Shown here in pieces: positions 53,361 through 62,953 of a stretch of 64,000 nt of DNA. The position numbers and the translations under genes were made by a program. The notes beneath the pieces are model-generated. The model saw only the letters and a list, made by a program, of their open reading frames with translations, did not search any database and was not told the origin of the DNA. Source of the DNA: Planctomycetota bacterium (GTDB lineage: Bacteria; Planctomycetota; Planctomycetia; Planctomycetales; Planctomycetaceae); assembly GCA_016872645.1 (NCBI GenBank), contig VGZH01000004.1:45641-109640 (forward strand), in the 5' to 3' direction. Position 1 is the first letter of the stretch. Every line of letters begins with the position of its first letter.

Positions 53361-54773
53361 CTATGCCAGCAAATGGTCAATTGGCTGGCTCGTCTCGGCG
53401 AAGCGTATGATCTCGCGCGGAACATGTTGTTCGAGTCGCAAACGGCCGACGTCGAACAGTGTGTGCATGATGGTCGCCAGCAAATGCTGCGGACGGTAAG
53501 ACTCGCCGACCGCGCGAGTCGCGTGACTGTCCGACTGGCCGATGACTTGGCCCATCTTCAATCCACCGCCGGCGACAAGCAGCGGAGTCAGCTCTCCGTA
53601 ATGATCGCGACCGCCGTTGTTGTTCAGACGCGGAGTGCGCCCCATCTCCCCCGTGACGATCAGCAGGATTTTCTCGCTGAGGCCGCGCTCGTTAACGTCT
53701 TCCAAAAACGTCGCGACCGCGTGATCGACTTGACCACCCATCGGATAGATGCCCGCCATGCGTTTCGGACTGTTGCCGTTCGCGTGGTAATCCCAACCGC
53801 AATCGGAGACCGTGACGAAGCCGCAACCAGCCTCGCACAATCGCCGAGCTAACAGCATCTGCCGGCCGAGCAGATTGCTGGCACGCTTCATGTCGTTCCA
53901 CCGCGTCAGATCCTCCATCTTGAAGAGCTTCGTCGTGTCGTATCGTTCGACTGTTCGCGAGTCTTCCTTCGAGAGATCGAATGCCTCGGCCACGCCGCGC
54001 GTGATCATCTCGAATGCCTGCTGCTGATAGGTGTCGAGGCCGGAGATCAACCCGCTGCTGTCCGCATTGCGTCGCAAGCGGTCGAGTCCTTGCAGCAGCG
54101 AGCGACGGTCTCCGAACCGATCCGCAGCGACCGCCAGTTCCATGTCTCGCTTCAGATCACCGCCGCCACTCGGATTGAACGCGGCATAAGTCGAGCCGAA
54201 CGAACCGGGTTGAGTTAGCGTCGGCAGGGCCCCCGTCTCGAAGTTGCTCCCCATCTTTAAGCCGTCTTGGACTGCTTCGGGCAGAATGAGCACATTCGTA
54301 GGCAGGCCGCTTTGCGGATGATTGTTTCCACGGACTCGCGCGTAGATCGAACTGATCGATGCCTTGGTTGGATTATTACCGCTGACGACTTCACCGTAGG
54401 TGTGTCCCGATTGGCCCGATCCGTAGGACCGGACGATCGTGAACCGCTCAGTCATCGCGGCCAGTCGAGGAAACGTCGCTCCGAAAGTGATGCCCGGCTG
54501 CTTTGTCTGCACTTCGCCGGTGATACTTTGAATCTCCGACGGGGCCGACAATTTTGGATCGAAGAACTCGATGTGCGGAGGACCTCCTTGCAAAAAGAGG
54601 AGCACCACGGACTTGTCCCGGAGAACATCGGCACCGACACCGGCGATCGCTTTCGACCGAAGTAACGCCGGCAACGACAAAGCCCCCGCACCGAGTGAGC
54701 CGATGCGCAGGAACTCACGACGCGAGAAACCTTGGCAGTCGTGGTTCAGAAACCAGTCTCGAATCGACAGCAT
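53361..54773 (-). CDS. DUF1501 family exported protein
   Basis: Predicted 470 residues; start at 54773 (MLSIRDWFLNHDCQGF). Tat signal FSRREFLRIGSLGAGALSLP; then LLFLQGGPPHIEFFDPKL, IVRSYGSGQSGHTYGEVVSG, ARRLCEAGCGFVTVSDCGWD, IVTGEMGRTPRLNNNGGRDH and LLVAGGGLKMGQVIGQSDSH. It follows another DUF1501 gene (71-base gap with a terminator) and precedes the SDR gene by 29 bases, so it heads the possible catabolic operon. Confidence 0.92.
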   Translation of the reverse strand: MLSIRDWFLNHDCQGFSRREFLRIGSLGAGALSLPALLRSKAIAGVGADVLRDKSVVLLFLQGGPPHIEFFDPKLSAPSEIQSITGEVQTKQPGITFGATFPRLAAMTERFTIVRSYGSGQSGHTYGEVVSGNNPTKASISSIYARVRGNNHPQSGLPTNVLILPEAVQDGLKMGSNFETGALPTLTQPGSFGSTYAAFNPSGGGDLKRDMELAVAADRFGDRRSLLQGLDRLRRNADSSGLISGLDTYQQQAFEMITRGVAEAFDLSKEDSRTVERYDTTKLFKMEDLTRWNDMKRASNLLGRQMLLARRLCEAGCGFVTVSDCGWDYHANGNSPKRMAGIYPMGGQVDHAVATFLEDVNERGLSEKILLIVTGEMGRTPRLNNNGGRDHYGELTPLLVAGGGLKMGQVIGQSDSHATRAVGESYRPQHLLATIMHTLFDVGRLRLEQHVPREIIRFAETSQPIDHLLA

Positions 54774-54806
54774 CGCATCAGCCTCCGAGAACACCGTCAA
54801 AAGAAA

Positions 54807-54827
54807 GGGCAGGTCACTGACCTGCCC
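54807..54827. terminator. Hairpin terminator between two DUF1501 genes
   Basis: GGGCAGGTCA-C-TGACCTGCCC, a perfect 10-bp stem with a 1-base centre. Minus-strand reading is followed by TTTCTTTTG (complement of 54798-54806); plus-strand by CTTGTTTTC. It lies 18 bases after the stop of the DUF1501 gene at 54845 and probably separates its transcript from the next gene. Confidence 0.75.
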
Positions 54828-54844
54828 CTTGTTTTCGATATCCG

Positions 54845-56314
54845 TTAGGTGAACAAGCTTGTCACCGCTTGAGCCTTCACGAGCTCGCGCGGCTGGTTGA
54901 GGTGGTTGTAGACGATCGTCTCTGGGTGGATGCCGAACGAGTGATAGATCGACGCCAGCAACTCGATCGGATGGACCGGGTTTTCGAGTTGGCTGGAACC
55001 GGTCTTGTCGCTCTTGCCGTAGACGACTCCACGTTTGACTCCGGCACCGGCCATGACGCAGGTGTAACAGTACGGCCAGTGATCACGACCGTCGGCCGTG
55101 TTGCTGTTGCCGGACGTGCTGACACCGCGATTCGGGCTGCGGCCGAACTCACCGACACAAAGGACGAGCGTGTCATTCAACATGCCGCGTTCATCGAGAT
55201 CGCTGAGGAAGGCGGATAAGCCGGTATCGAGCATCGGACCCGACTGTTTCTTCATGCGGTCGGGCAGACCAGCGTGGTGATCCCACGAGTGGTTGTCGCT
55301 GTTGGCGACTTTCGGCCACACAACTTCGACGACTCGCGTACCAGCTTCGACGAGGCGTCGGGCAAGCAACAAGCTCTGGCCGAACGTCGTGCGGCCGTAG
55401 CGTGCTCGCATCTCGGGTGCTTCGGAAGAGAGATTGAACGCCTCGCGAGCACGGCCGGAGACGATCAATCGCAGCGCTTGGTCGTAATAAGCGTCGAGGT
55501 TGTAATCCTTCACCGCCGCATCGATCTGCTTCATGCTGGCATTGATCGTGTCCCGCAAGCGGGCCCGGCGTTCGAGACGGACGGAGAAGACCTCCGGACG
55601 AAGCTGGAGATCATCGACCTTAATCTTCTCCATCTTGTTCATGTCGAGATCGTCCCCCTCGGGGTAGAGCGTGTAGGGGTCGAACGCTTTTCCGAGGAAC
55701 CCGGCGGTTCCCCCCTTGCCGACCACGTTGCTCTCTTGCAGCGGACGAGGCAGCATCACGAACGGCAACATCGGTTCGGTCGGCGGCTTGAGGCGGATGA
55801 TATTCGAGCCGAAGTTCGGGAAGTCCTTCGGGCTTGGCGGCTCAAGCTGACCCGACGCACTGACCTTGTCAGTCGTGTAGCCCGTCATCATCTGGTAGAT
55901 CGCGGCCGTGTGGTTGAACAATCCGTTGGGCGTGTAGCCCAGCGAGCGGATCATCGTGAACTTGTCGTTGATCTGCGCGAGCTTCGGCAGAATCTCGGTG
56001 AAGTTCACGCCCGGCAGCTTCGTGGCGATGGGTTGGAAAATACTCTTCACGTTGTCCGGAGCATCCGGCTTCGGGTCCCACAGGTCGAGGTGCGACGGTC
56101 CACCTTGCAGATAGATGAGGACGACGCTCTTGGCTTTGCCCCAACCTGGTCCGCCGCTGATCTTGGACTCTTCGGCCTGAGCCTGCATCTTGAGCATCGA
56201 TCCAAGCGTCAGCCCGAACATACCGCTGCCGCCAACTCGCAGCACGTCGCGGCGCGACATTCCCTGTCGGCGGTCACACAAATCTTTCGCACGTTGGCCA
56301 AGAAGCGAGAGCAT
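54845..56314 (-). CDS. DUF1501 family exported protein, partner of the giant protein
   Basis: Predicted 489 residues. Tat signal [20 protein letters not shown] (from about 19); [78 protein letters not shown] and [19 protein letters not shown]. It starts 111 bases after the end of the 1708-residue gene on the same strand, the usual pair order. It is closer in plan to the copy at 1401-2747 than to the one next to it. Confidence 0.93.
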   Translation of the reverse strand: MLSLLGQRAKDLCDRRQGMSRRDVLRVGGSGMFGLTLGSMLKMQAQAEESKISGGPGWGKAKSVVLIYLQGGPSHLDLWDPKPDAPDNVKSIFQPIATKLPGVNFTEILPKLAQINDKFTMIRSLGYTPNGLFNHTAAIYQMMTGYTTDKVSASGQLEPPSPKDFPNFGSNIIRLKPPTEPMLPFVMLPRPLQESNVVGKGGTAGFLGKAFDPYTLYPEGDDLDMNKMEKIKVDDLQLRPEVFSVRLERRARLRDTINASMKQIDAAVKDYNLDAYYDQALRLIVSGRAREAFNLSSEAPEMRARYGRTTFGQSLLLARRLVEAGTRVVEVVWPKVANSDNHSWDHHAGLPDRMKKQSGPMLDTGLSAFLSDLDERGMLNDTLVLCVGEFGRSPNRGVSTSGNSNTADGRDHWPYCYTCVMAGAGVKRGVVYGKSDKTGSSQLENPVHPIELLASIYHSFGIHPETIVYNHLNQPRELVKAQAVTSLFT

Positions 56315-56425
56315 GAGTCGTCTCCGTTAGTTTTGAACCACTGACGAATTGGGGCGATTTCAAGTAGAGAAGGAATCGTCAACCGGGGGATTATGCCTGT
56401 TGGCGATTTTGCAATCCATCCAATT

Positions 56426-59400
56426 TCACCGATTGAAGAGGAATGACGGGGTGTTAATCAATGCCCAAACGACGTCTTGGGCGGCTGTCAGCCGCTTGTT
56501 GCCGAGTTGGGCCTCGCTATTTTTCACATCTGCTTGCAGTTGCAACAGCCGTCCGTCTGGAGGGAGCGGCTGGTTGACGAGTTCCAGTTTGCCTTGCAGT
56601 TCGACCAGTTTTGGGTCGGCCGGCAGCGGCTGGTTGGCAACTCCGAGGGCCGCTTGCAGGTTGCGGAATTCCTGGTCAACCGCTTTGAAATGCTTGGCGA
56701 GAAGGGCCGTCTGCTCGGGCTTTCGTTGAGCGGCGGGGGTGGCGAAGATCGCTTTGTATTCGTCGGCGAGAGACAGACCAACGTCGGTCTTGTCGATGGC
56801 GACCGAGATGCGGAAGCGGCCGAGCACATAATCGGGCTGGTTGAACTTGTGGTGCATCACGATCTTCAACTCAGTCCCGCCTTCAATGTTGATCGGCTGC
56901 TTGGTTTCAAACGTGGCCCAGTGAGTGACTCCGAAGGCAGGCGCGATGGCCCAGCCTTCGTTGACGTCGTTCAGATTTCCGTTGACCGCTTTCGCAATCT
57001 CGAAGTTCGCCTGGCTGAAGTCGGCGAGCGGTTTGTGCAGTTCGATCTTCTTGGCTTCGGCGGGCTTCGCAGTCGGAGATGCGAAGACCTCGAATTCACT
57101 GAGCACGAAGTTACCGTCGCCCGCTCGGCCGGGGCCGCCGTTCGGAGCTTTCGCGTCGGCGATCGCTTCAAGGCGAAACGCGGTGATGTTTCGCAAGTTC
57201 GTTGGGAAGGTCATCGTCAGCGCTGCGTTGCGAGCGCCTTTCGCTTCGACGATGACGGAACGATCGGGCTCAACGTTGAGCGTCGTTTCTTTCGGGCCAG
57301 TCGCCGATGTCGCCAAGAGCGGAATCCATTCGACGTTATTGGTCTGTTGTTTTTCCCTTTCGTCGATCTTCGCGGCGAGGCGATCGTCGTAGGCTTTGAT
57401 CTCTGCTTGCCGCGCGGCGATACCTTCTTGGCGTTTCTTTTCCATCTCAGCACGAACCGGAGCAGCCTCTTTCTCGTAGGCTGCGACTTCTTCCTTCGTG
57501 CGAGCGATCGCCTCTTCCCGTTTCTTTTCCAGGCCCGGCATCGCGGCCGCAACGTCCACTTCGCGTTGCTTCAGAGCGGCGATGATCTTCGTGTGATCGG
57601 CGTCGAGCTCCTTGAGGTCATCGGCGAACGCCTTGTGTTCAGCATCGGTTGCGGGTCGGTTGAGAACTCGCAGAGCGATCTCGTTGACGAGAGCGGTGTC
57701 GTCCGCCTGGGCTGCGACGAGCTTTGTTAGCTCGTTGCTCGGATCGGCGATCGCATCGGCGATGGTCTGCCCGCTGATGAGCGCCATGACCGGGCCGAGT
57801 TGCAGGCCGCCGGTCCGCTCGCATTCGCAAGCGCTCTCGCGGACGGGTCGGCCGAATGTCGCGAAGAAACCGCTCGGCAGTTCGATACCCGAATCAGGCA
57901 AAGCGGCAGCTCGTGAGCCGGGAGCGACGCCGGGAATTTTCGTGACCGTGCCGGTCACTCGATGCACGGTGTCGAACAGCACTTCGGCCGGCAACCGTCG
58001 TGGCGTTGCGTGGGAGTAGTTGATCTTGTCATCAACGTTGAACGGGGTCGATTCGACCGATAACTGGTACGTCCGCGACTTGCAGATGAGCTTCATCACA
58101 TGTCGCACGTCGAAGTTGCTGGCGAGGAATTCTTGAGTCAGATAGTCGAGCAGTTCCGGATTCGTCGGCGGGTTGCCGGCGCGGATGTCGTCGATCGGCT
58201 CCATGATACCGACGCCGAACAAGTAGCCCCACAGGCGATTGACGTAACTCTTGGCGAAGTACGGATTGTCCTTCGACGTCAGCCAGTCGGCGAACTCCAT
58301 GCGTCGCGGCTTCGGAGGTTGTCCGGCAGAGGGAGCGACTGGCGTCACTTGGCTAGTCAGAGCGTAAGGGAACTTCGGTGGCGTCGGCTGCGAAGTTCGT
58401 TCGTGCAACACCTCGCCGGCATTGCGATCGACGACGATTTCATACAGCGGCTTAGCTCCCTCGACCGCAGTCGCGCCAAAAGCAGACTTGTCACCGCTCG
58501 CCGGGTCTTTGTCGAGTCCGTATTGAGCGAAGTACGCAGCCGTCTCGTAGTATTGGTCCTGAGTCCAACGCTCGAACGGGTGGTCGTGGCATTTGTTGCA
58601 GTTGAAGCGAATCGCCAGGAACAGGTGCGTTGTGTTCTCCATCGTAGCGGTCGCCTCGCGGAGAATCTTGTAGTACGCCGCCTGCGGGACGTCTTTGTTT
58701 GATCCGGTTGCGGTGACGACCTTCTTGGCGAACTGATCGTACGGCGTGTTCGCGGCGATCTCGTCACGAATCCATTTGCGGAACGCGGTCGCTCCTTCGC
58801 GAGCAAGAAACTTGCCGTTCACCTGCAAGAGGTCGGCCCACTTGTTCGACCAATATTCGACATAGTCGTCTGAGCCAACCAGCTTATCGATCAGCTCATC
58901 GCGCTTGATCTTGGTGTCGCGAGCGTCGGCGAGGAATGCTCTCACCTCCTCAGCCTTTGGCGGCAGGCCGGTCAGGTCGAGATAGACTCGACGAATGAAG
59001 TCCGCGTCGGACGCGAGTCCCGACGGCTGAATCTTCATCCGTTGCCACTTGGCGGCGGAGAGTTCGTCGATCTTGTTGTTGGCGGGAGGTTGCTGCCAAA
59101 CAAAACCGGTACGGTCTCCCATCACGGTCAGCGTAGTTGCGGCGTAGGAACCTTCGTAGCGCACGAGCATCGGAGCTTCGCCGCGTCGCAGTGACTTCAA
59201 GATGCCTCCGCGTTCAGCCGCAGCGACTTCGGTGTTGCCGCTCTCGACGAACGCCTCGCGAGTCACGTCGCGGGTGTGGCCGTCGGCATACGTCGCGACG
59301 ACGCGAAGCTGCTGCTTGGCTCCGATCAACTGCACGACCGGGTTTGTCGGGAAGACTTCGATCTTCGTAACGCGCGGCGTGTTGAGATCCAGCTTCACGC

Positions 59401-61552
59401 CGTCGGCAACCCAGCGGCGAACGATTTCGTAGTACGGCTCGCCTGGTTGAATGACTTGCCCCCCCATGTGCGGCACGGCGGCCGTCGTCTTGAGCAGCAT
59501 CAAACTGTCATCGGGCGACGCGACATTCACACGGCGCGACGACAGGTCGTCGGTCAATGCACGCACGTCGTAAATCGGGTCATAGCCACGCAGCGAAAGC
59601 TTGAAGCCGTTCTTCCCTTTGACCGCGCCGTGACACGTTCCGGCGTTGCAGCCCACGCGCGACAGAATCGGGTTCACATCGCGGATGAAGTCCGGATGAA
59701 ACGCAGCCGCGATGCCCGCCGCTTCGACGGGGACATTTGCCGTTTGATCGCCGAGCTTCAAGCCGATAGCCGAAGCTCCATCGGCGGTCGCCTTGACGAT
59801 ACCGTTCGGCGAGATCGTGACCGTTGCGGCGGCAGGCTGTGCCTGGATCAATCGGGTCGCATCGACGCGGTCGCCGTTGTCGAGTTTCGCCGTGACGAGC
59901 AGTTGAGCGTAATCAAACGGGCTGGTCAGCTTGATCGAGGCCGGGACAACTTCCAGCCCGACGACCTTCGTTCCGGGAGGCAGCGACTCGGTCTCCAGCT
60001 TCTCGACCGCCGGCTTGAAATTCGCCGCGAGCTGGCTGGGAGCTGCGACATTCGTCGGCTTAATCGGAGCGGGCGAGAACTCTTTCGTGATCGCTCCTGT
60101 GTTCGCGTCGATCAATCGCACGATGCCGTCGGAACCCGCCGCCGCGACGATGTTCCCGTCCGGTCGGAACGCGACTGAATACACGTTCGCCTTAATCTCG
60201 ATTTTCGAATCGGCGAGCGCCGCCGCTTTGAAGTGATTCTCGATCGCGTCCTTCTCGGCGGGCGTGCGGTCAGTGAACTTCTTTGCGAGCATTCCTTTAA
60301 TGTTCTCGGGCACCTGAGCCGGATCGAATCGGAACACGAACACCTGCCCGGTCCCGTCCAGCGCGCTCGAGGTTGCGAAGCGGAACCCATCACGGCTGGT
60401 CGCAACTCCGAACACGCGGCCGCGCATCGCGGGTAGCGCTCGGAGCATGTTTGCGTCGTCACCGATCACGCGAGCTGTCTTGCGATACAGGCGGTAGACC
60501 TTCGGCGTCCCGTCCGAGCCGCCCGTCAGAATCTCATCCCGGTTCGGCAACGCTGCGACCGCTTGAATGCCTCCCTTGAGGGCACCCGGCGTGATCGACG
60601 TGATGTTGTCGATGAACCGCTGCGTCGAGACTTCCGTCAGCTTCGCCGTCATGTCTCGACTGACCGACATCACGTGCGTGTTGTCCGGCGAAAATCCCGT
60701 GTCGAGCACCCAATCCGTGTGTGCTCCGTTTTGCAAAACCTGCTGTCCAGTCGTCGTGTCGATCGCTCGCACGAGATTGTCCGCGCCGCCGAACGCGATC
60801 AGCTTGCCGTCCGACGACCAGCTTCCGCCGTAGACCGTGTCGAACGTTGCCGTGACGGACAGCGTCAATTTCTTGGTAGCGACATCCCAAATTTGAATCT
60901 CTCCCATGCGTCCCGGGAGGCCGCCCGTCACCGCGAGCCGTGCTCCGTCGGGAGAGAACCGCACCGATTCAATTCGTTCTGACAGTCCAACCAATCGGCC
61001 GACCAATTCACCGGTCTCGGCTTTCGCGAGCAGCACTTCGTGAAAACCGGCAATCGCCAATGTCTGTCCGTCGGGCGAGAAATCCAGAGAGGTGATGACC
61101 GGCGGCCGCGTGTATTCCGGGGGATGATCCTGATCGTACCGCTGCTTGGCTCCAGCGGCCGTGTCGTCCTTCGCTCCTTGAGCGATCCACTTTGAGACGA
61201 TTTCAATTTCGGCCGCCGTCAGCGGAGCTTTCCCCTTCGGCATCTCTGCCTTGCCATCCTTTGGCGTGATGAGCTGAATCAAATAGCTCTCGGCCGGCTT
61301 CCCCGGCACGACCGCCGCCGACCCGCTCTCGCCCCCTTTGACGAGCTTGCCGAAGTCGGTCATCACGTACTGACCGCCCGCCTTTGCCGGCTGATGGCAG
61401 CCCTGGCAATTCGCCTGGAAGATCAGGCGGACCTGCTTGTCGAAGCTGACCGCATCGGTTGCCGGAGTCTCGGCCGCGAATAACGTCGAGCCAGTCGACA
61501 GGCCGATTAAACCCAAGCACACAACCACAAAACGATGCCCAAGCACACGCAT
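56426..61552 (-). CDS. Giant exported cytochrome-WD40-Ig-DUF1549-DUF1553 protein, 1708 residues
   Basis: Signal peptide FVVVCLGLIGLSTGSTLFAA. Order: cytochrome domain with ANCQGCHQPAK (CXXCH 49-53); WD40-type propeller (about 155-500) with repeats such as SLDFSPDGQTLAIAG and SVAFRPDGNIVAAAGSDG; Ig-like domain (about 520-620); RVGCNAGTCHGAVKGKNGF (CX4CH, about 630-640); a second Ig-like domain (about 730-820); DUF1549 with DADFIRRVYLDLTGLPPKAE and a second CXXCH in RFNCNKCHDHPFERW (near 986); DUF1553 with YVNRLWGYLFGVGIMEPIDD; a charged coiled coil (about 1325-1400); a discoidin-like beta domain (about 1410-1610); final helical part ending NTPSFLFNR. Three haem-type motifs suggest electron transfer outside the cell membrane. 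A DUF1501 gene follows. Confidence 0.9.
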   Translation of the reverse strand: MRVLGHRFVVVCLGLIGLSTGSTLFAAETPATDAVSFDKQVRLIFQANCQGCHQPAKAGGQYVMTDFGKLVKGGESGSAAVVPGKPAESYLIQLITPKDGKAEMPKGKAPLTAAEIEIVSKWIAQGAKDDTAAGAKQRYDQDHPPEYTRPPVITSLDFSPDGQTLAIAGFHEVLLAKAETGELVGRLVGLSERIESVRFSPDGARLAVTGGLPGRMGEIQIWDVATKKLTLSVTATFDTVYGGSWSSDGKLIAFGGADNLVRAIDTTTGQQVLQNGAHTDWVLDTGFSPDNTHVMSVSRDMTAKLTEVSTQRFIDNITSITPGALKGGIQAVAALPNRDEILTGGSDGTPKVYRLYRKTARVIGDDANMLRALPAMRGRVFGVATSRDGFRFATSSALDGTGQVFVFRFDPAQVPENIKGMLAKKFTDRTPAEKDAIENHFKAAALADSKIEIKANVYSVAFRPDGNIVAAAGSDGIVRLIDANTGAITKEFSPAPIKPTNVAAPSQLAANFKPAVEKLETESLPPGTKVVGLEVVPASIKLTSPFDYAQLLVTAKLDNGDRVDATRLIQAQPAAATVTISPNGIVKATADGASAIGLKLGDQTANVPVEAAGIAAAFHPDFIRDVNPILSRVGCNAGTCHGAVKGKNGFKLSLRGYDPIYDVRALTDDLSSRRVNVASPDDSLMLLKTTAAVPHMGGQVIQPGEPYYEIVRRWVADGVKLDLNTPRVTKIEVFPTNPVVQLIGAKQQLRVVATYADGHTRDVTREAFVESGNTEVAAAERGGILKSLRRGEAPMLVRYEGSYAATTLTVMGDRTGFVWQQPPANNKIDELSAAKWQRMKIQPSGLASDADFIRRVYLDLTGLPPKAEEVRAFLADARDTKIKRDELIDKLVGSDDYVEYWSNKWADLLQVNGKFLAREGATAFRKWIRDEIAANTPYDQFAKKVVTATGSNKDVPQAAYYKILREATATMENTTHLFLAIRFNCNKCHDHPFERWTQDQYYETAAYFAQYGLDKDPASGDKSAFGATAVEGAKPLYEIVVDRNAGEVLHERTSQPTPPKFPYALTSQVTPVAPSAGQPPKPRRMEFADWLTSKDNPYFAKSYVNRLWGYLFGVGIMEPIDDIRAGNPPTNPELLDYLTQEFLASNFDVRHVMKLICKSRTYQLSVESTPFNVDDKINYSHATPRRLPAEVLFDTVHRVTGTVTKIPGVAPGSRAAALPDSGIELPSGFFATFGRPVRESACECERTGGLQLGPVMALISGQTIADAIADPSNELTKLVAAQADDTALVNEIALRVLNRPATDAEHKAFADDLKELDADHTKIIAALKQREVDVAAAMPGLEKKREEAIARTKEEVAAYEKEAAPVRAEMEKKRQEGIAARQAEIKAYDDRLAAKIDEREKQQTNNVEWIPLLATSATGPKETTLNVEPDRSVIVEAKGARNAALTMTFPTNLRNITAFRLEAIADAKAPNGGPGRAGDGNFVLSEFEVFASPTAKPAEAKKIELHKPLADFSQANFEIAKAVNGNLNDVNEGWAIAPAFGVTHWATFETKQPINIEGGTELKIVMHHKFNQPDYVLGRFRISVAIDKTDVGLSLADEYKAIFATPAAQRKPEQTALLAKHFKAVDQEFRNLQAALGVANQPLPADPKLVELQGKLELVNQPLPPDGRLLQLQADVKNSEAQLGNKRLTAAQDVVWALINTPSFLFNR

Positions 61553-61792
61553 CGCGACACCTCTTCTTATTGGACTGCCATCGAGTTCTGTTGGACCGTT
61601 GTCGAGCCTCGCATCCGACGCGAAGCACTCGACCGGAAATTGTTCGGGAGGGACAGCGGGGTGGGTTTCAATTAGGCCGCTCCATTTGCGGAGCCGATCG
61701 AAAATCGGCCACGAGAGTACCCGATGCCGCCAAGAGAATGCGACTGTCGAGTCCCGGATTTTTCGGTAACTCCAGGAAGCGACAACCGGATG

Positions 61793-62953
61793 TTACTTAC
61801 GATCGGACCAGTCGCGCAGGCTCTGAAAATCGGAGAAGGGGTATTTGACGGCGCGATCTGGCTCAAACCGATGAGCCGTCATCCACGAAAACGTCGTTTG
61901 ATCCACGTTAGCGGGATCGGGTTCGGGGAGCGGCTGGTCATCTGCCTCGGCGTAAATCGTGCGGACGACAGGAACTCGCGCGGAGGCCTTCGGGACCAGG
62001 TCGTAGTCAGTCCCGCGCGTTTGCACGAACCAGGTGCTGTCGCGAAACCCGCTGACAAGCCTCAGCCGTGCCGCCGTGAGCAACTCCACACGTCGCGCGT
62101 CCGACAAGTCCTGGTTTGAGCGGATCATCTGCGACAACTTCTGAGTCTCCGAGACATCGAAGCTGACCCAGCCATACGGTGGCAGAAACGCTTCGAGCTT
62201 GCAGTGCGACGGCGAGTTCTTGGGGAAAGTGTTAATGCCGTAGGTGACTCGCGTTGGCTGACCAAGCAATCGGCCCATCGCAGCGCAAAAGCCGTGGTAG
62301 TCGCTGCAATGGCCGCGCTGTTGCTCGAGCGCGTGAACCGAACTCGCCTTGAGCGACGCCTTCACATGGTCGTAGGCGAAGTGTCCATCCACCCAGCTCA
62401 TCACGGAGTCGAGATCCTGCAGCGGCCCGCGTCGCTGCGGCAGGATTTCGGTCAGGAGCTTTTCGAATCGAGCATCCGACACGACCGCTTGCGATTCGCT
62501 GCGGCGGTACGAATCGAAGCTGGTTGGCCATTGCTTGATCGTCTGCACGCGAGTCGGATCGAGCTGCCAGCGCAGCTCCCACGAGCGAATGCGGAACTTG
62601 TGGCGGATGACCTGAGCACCCTGTGGATTCGCAAACTCGAAAAACGCGAACCGGTTGCCGAACAGCGGCTCGTTCGCGATCTGCGGCTTCACCGATTCAG
62701 GAAACGTCGTCAGCTCCGACGACTGCAATTCCTGCCCATGATCGCTCGGTGGAATTGGCAGCCACACGCTCAGTTTCTTTGTCTTGTACGGAGCAGTGAC
62801 GGTGACGAGAAACTCAATGTCGTAGGTCACGGGATTGAACCGCTCGGCCGTATAGGGCTGCCGAGGATCGAGCTTCGGCGGTTCGTCGGCACGCAAGACG
62901 GCGACCACACTCAAGCAGCAATACATCACAAACGAAATCGAAAGAATTCTCAC
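61793..62953 (-). CDS. Exported transglutaminase-like protein
   Basis: Predicted 386 residues. GTG start at 62953 overlaps the stop of the aquaporin gene (GTGA). Signal peptide ILSISFVMYCCLSVVAVLRA. A beta-rich N-terminal half is followed by the transglutaminase-like core: QQRGHCSDYHGFCAAMGRLL (catalytic Cys), SPSHCKLEAFLPPYGWVSFD (His and Asp). Members are cysteine proteases or cross-linkers; the substrate is unknown. The direct overlap shows it is translated together with the aquaporin, though a joint role is not obvious. Confidence 0.85.
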   Translation of the reverse strand: MRILSISFVMYCCLSVVAVLRADEPPKLDPRQPYTAERFNPVTYDIEFLVTVTAPYKTKKLSVWLPIPPSDHGQELQSSELTTFPESVKPQIANEPLFGNRFAFFEFANPQGAQVIRHKFRIRSWELRWQLDPTRVQTIKQWPTSFDSYRRSESQAVVSDARFEKLLTEILPQRRGPLQDLDSVMSWVDGHFAYDHVKASLKASSVHALEQQRGHCSDYHGFCAAMGRLLGQPTRVTYGINTFPKNSPSHCKLEAFLPPYGWVSFDVSETQKLSQMIRSNQDLSDARRVELLTAARLRLVSGFRDSTWFVQTRGTDYDLVPKASARVPVVRTIYAEADDQPLPEPDPANVDQTTFSWMTAHRFEPDRAVKYPFSDFQSLRDWSDRK

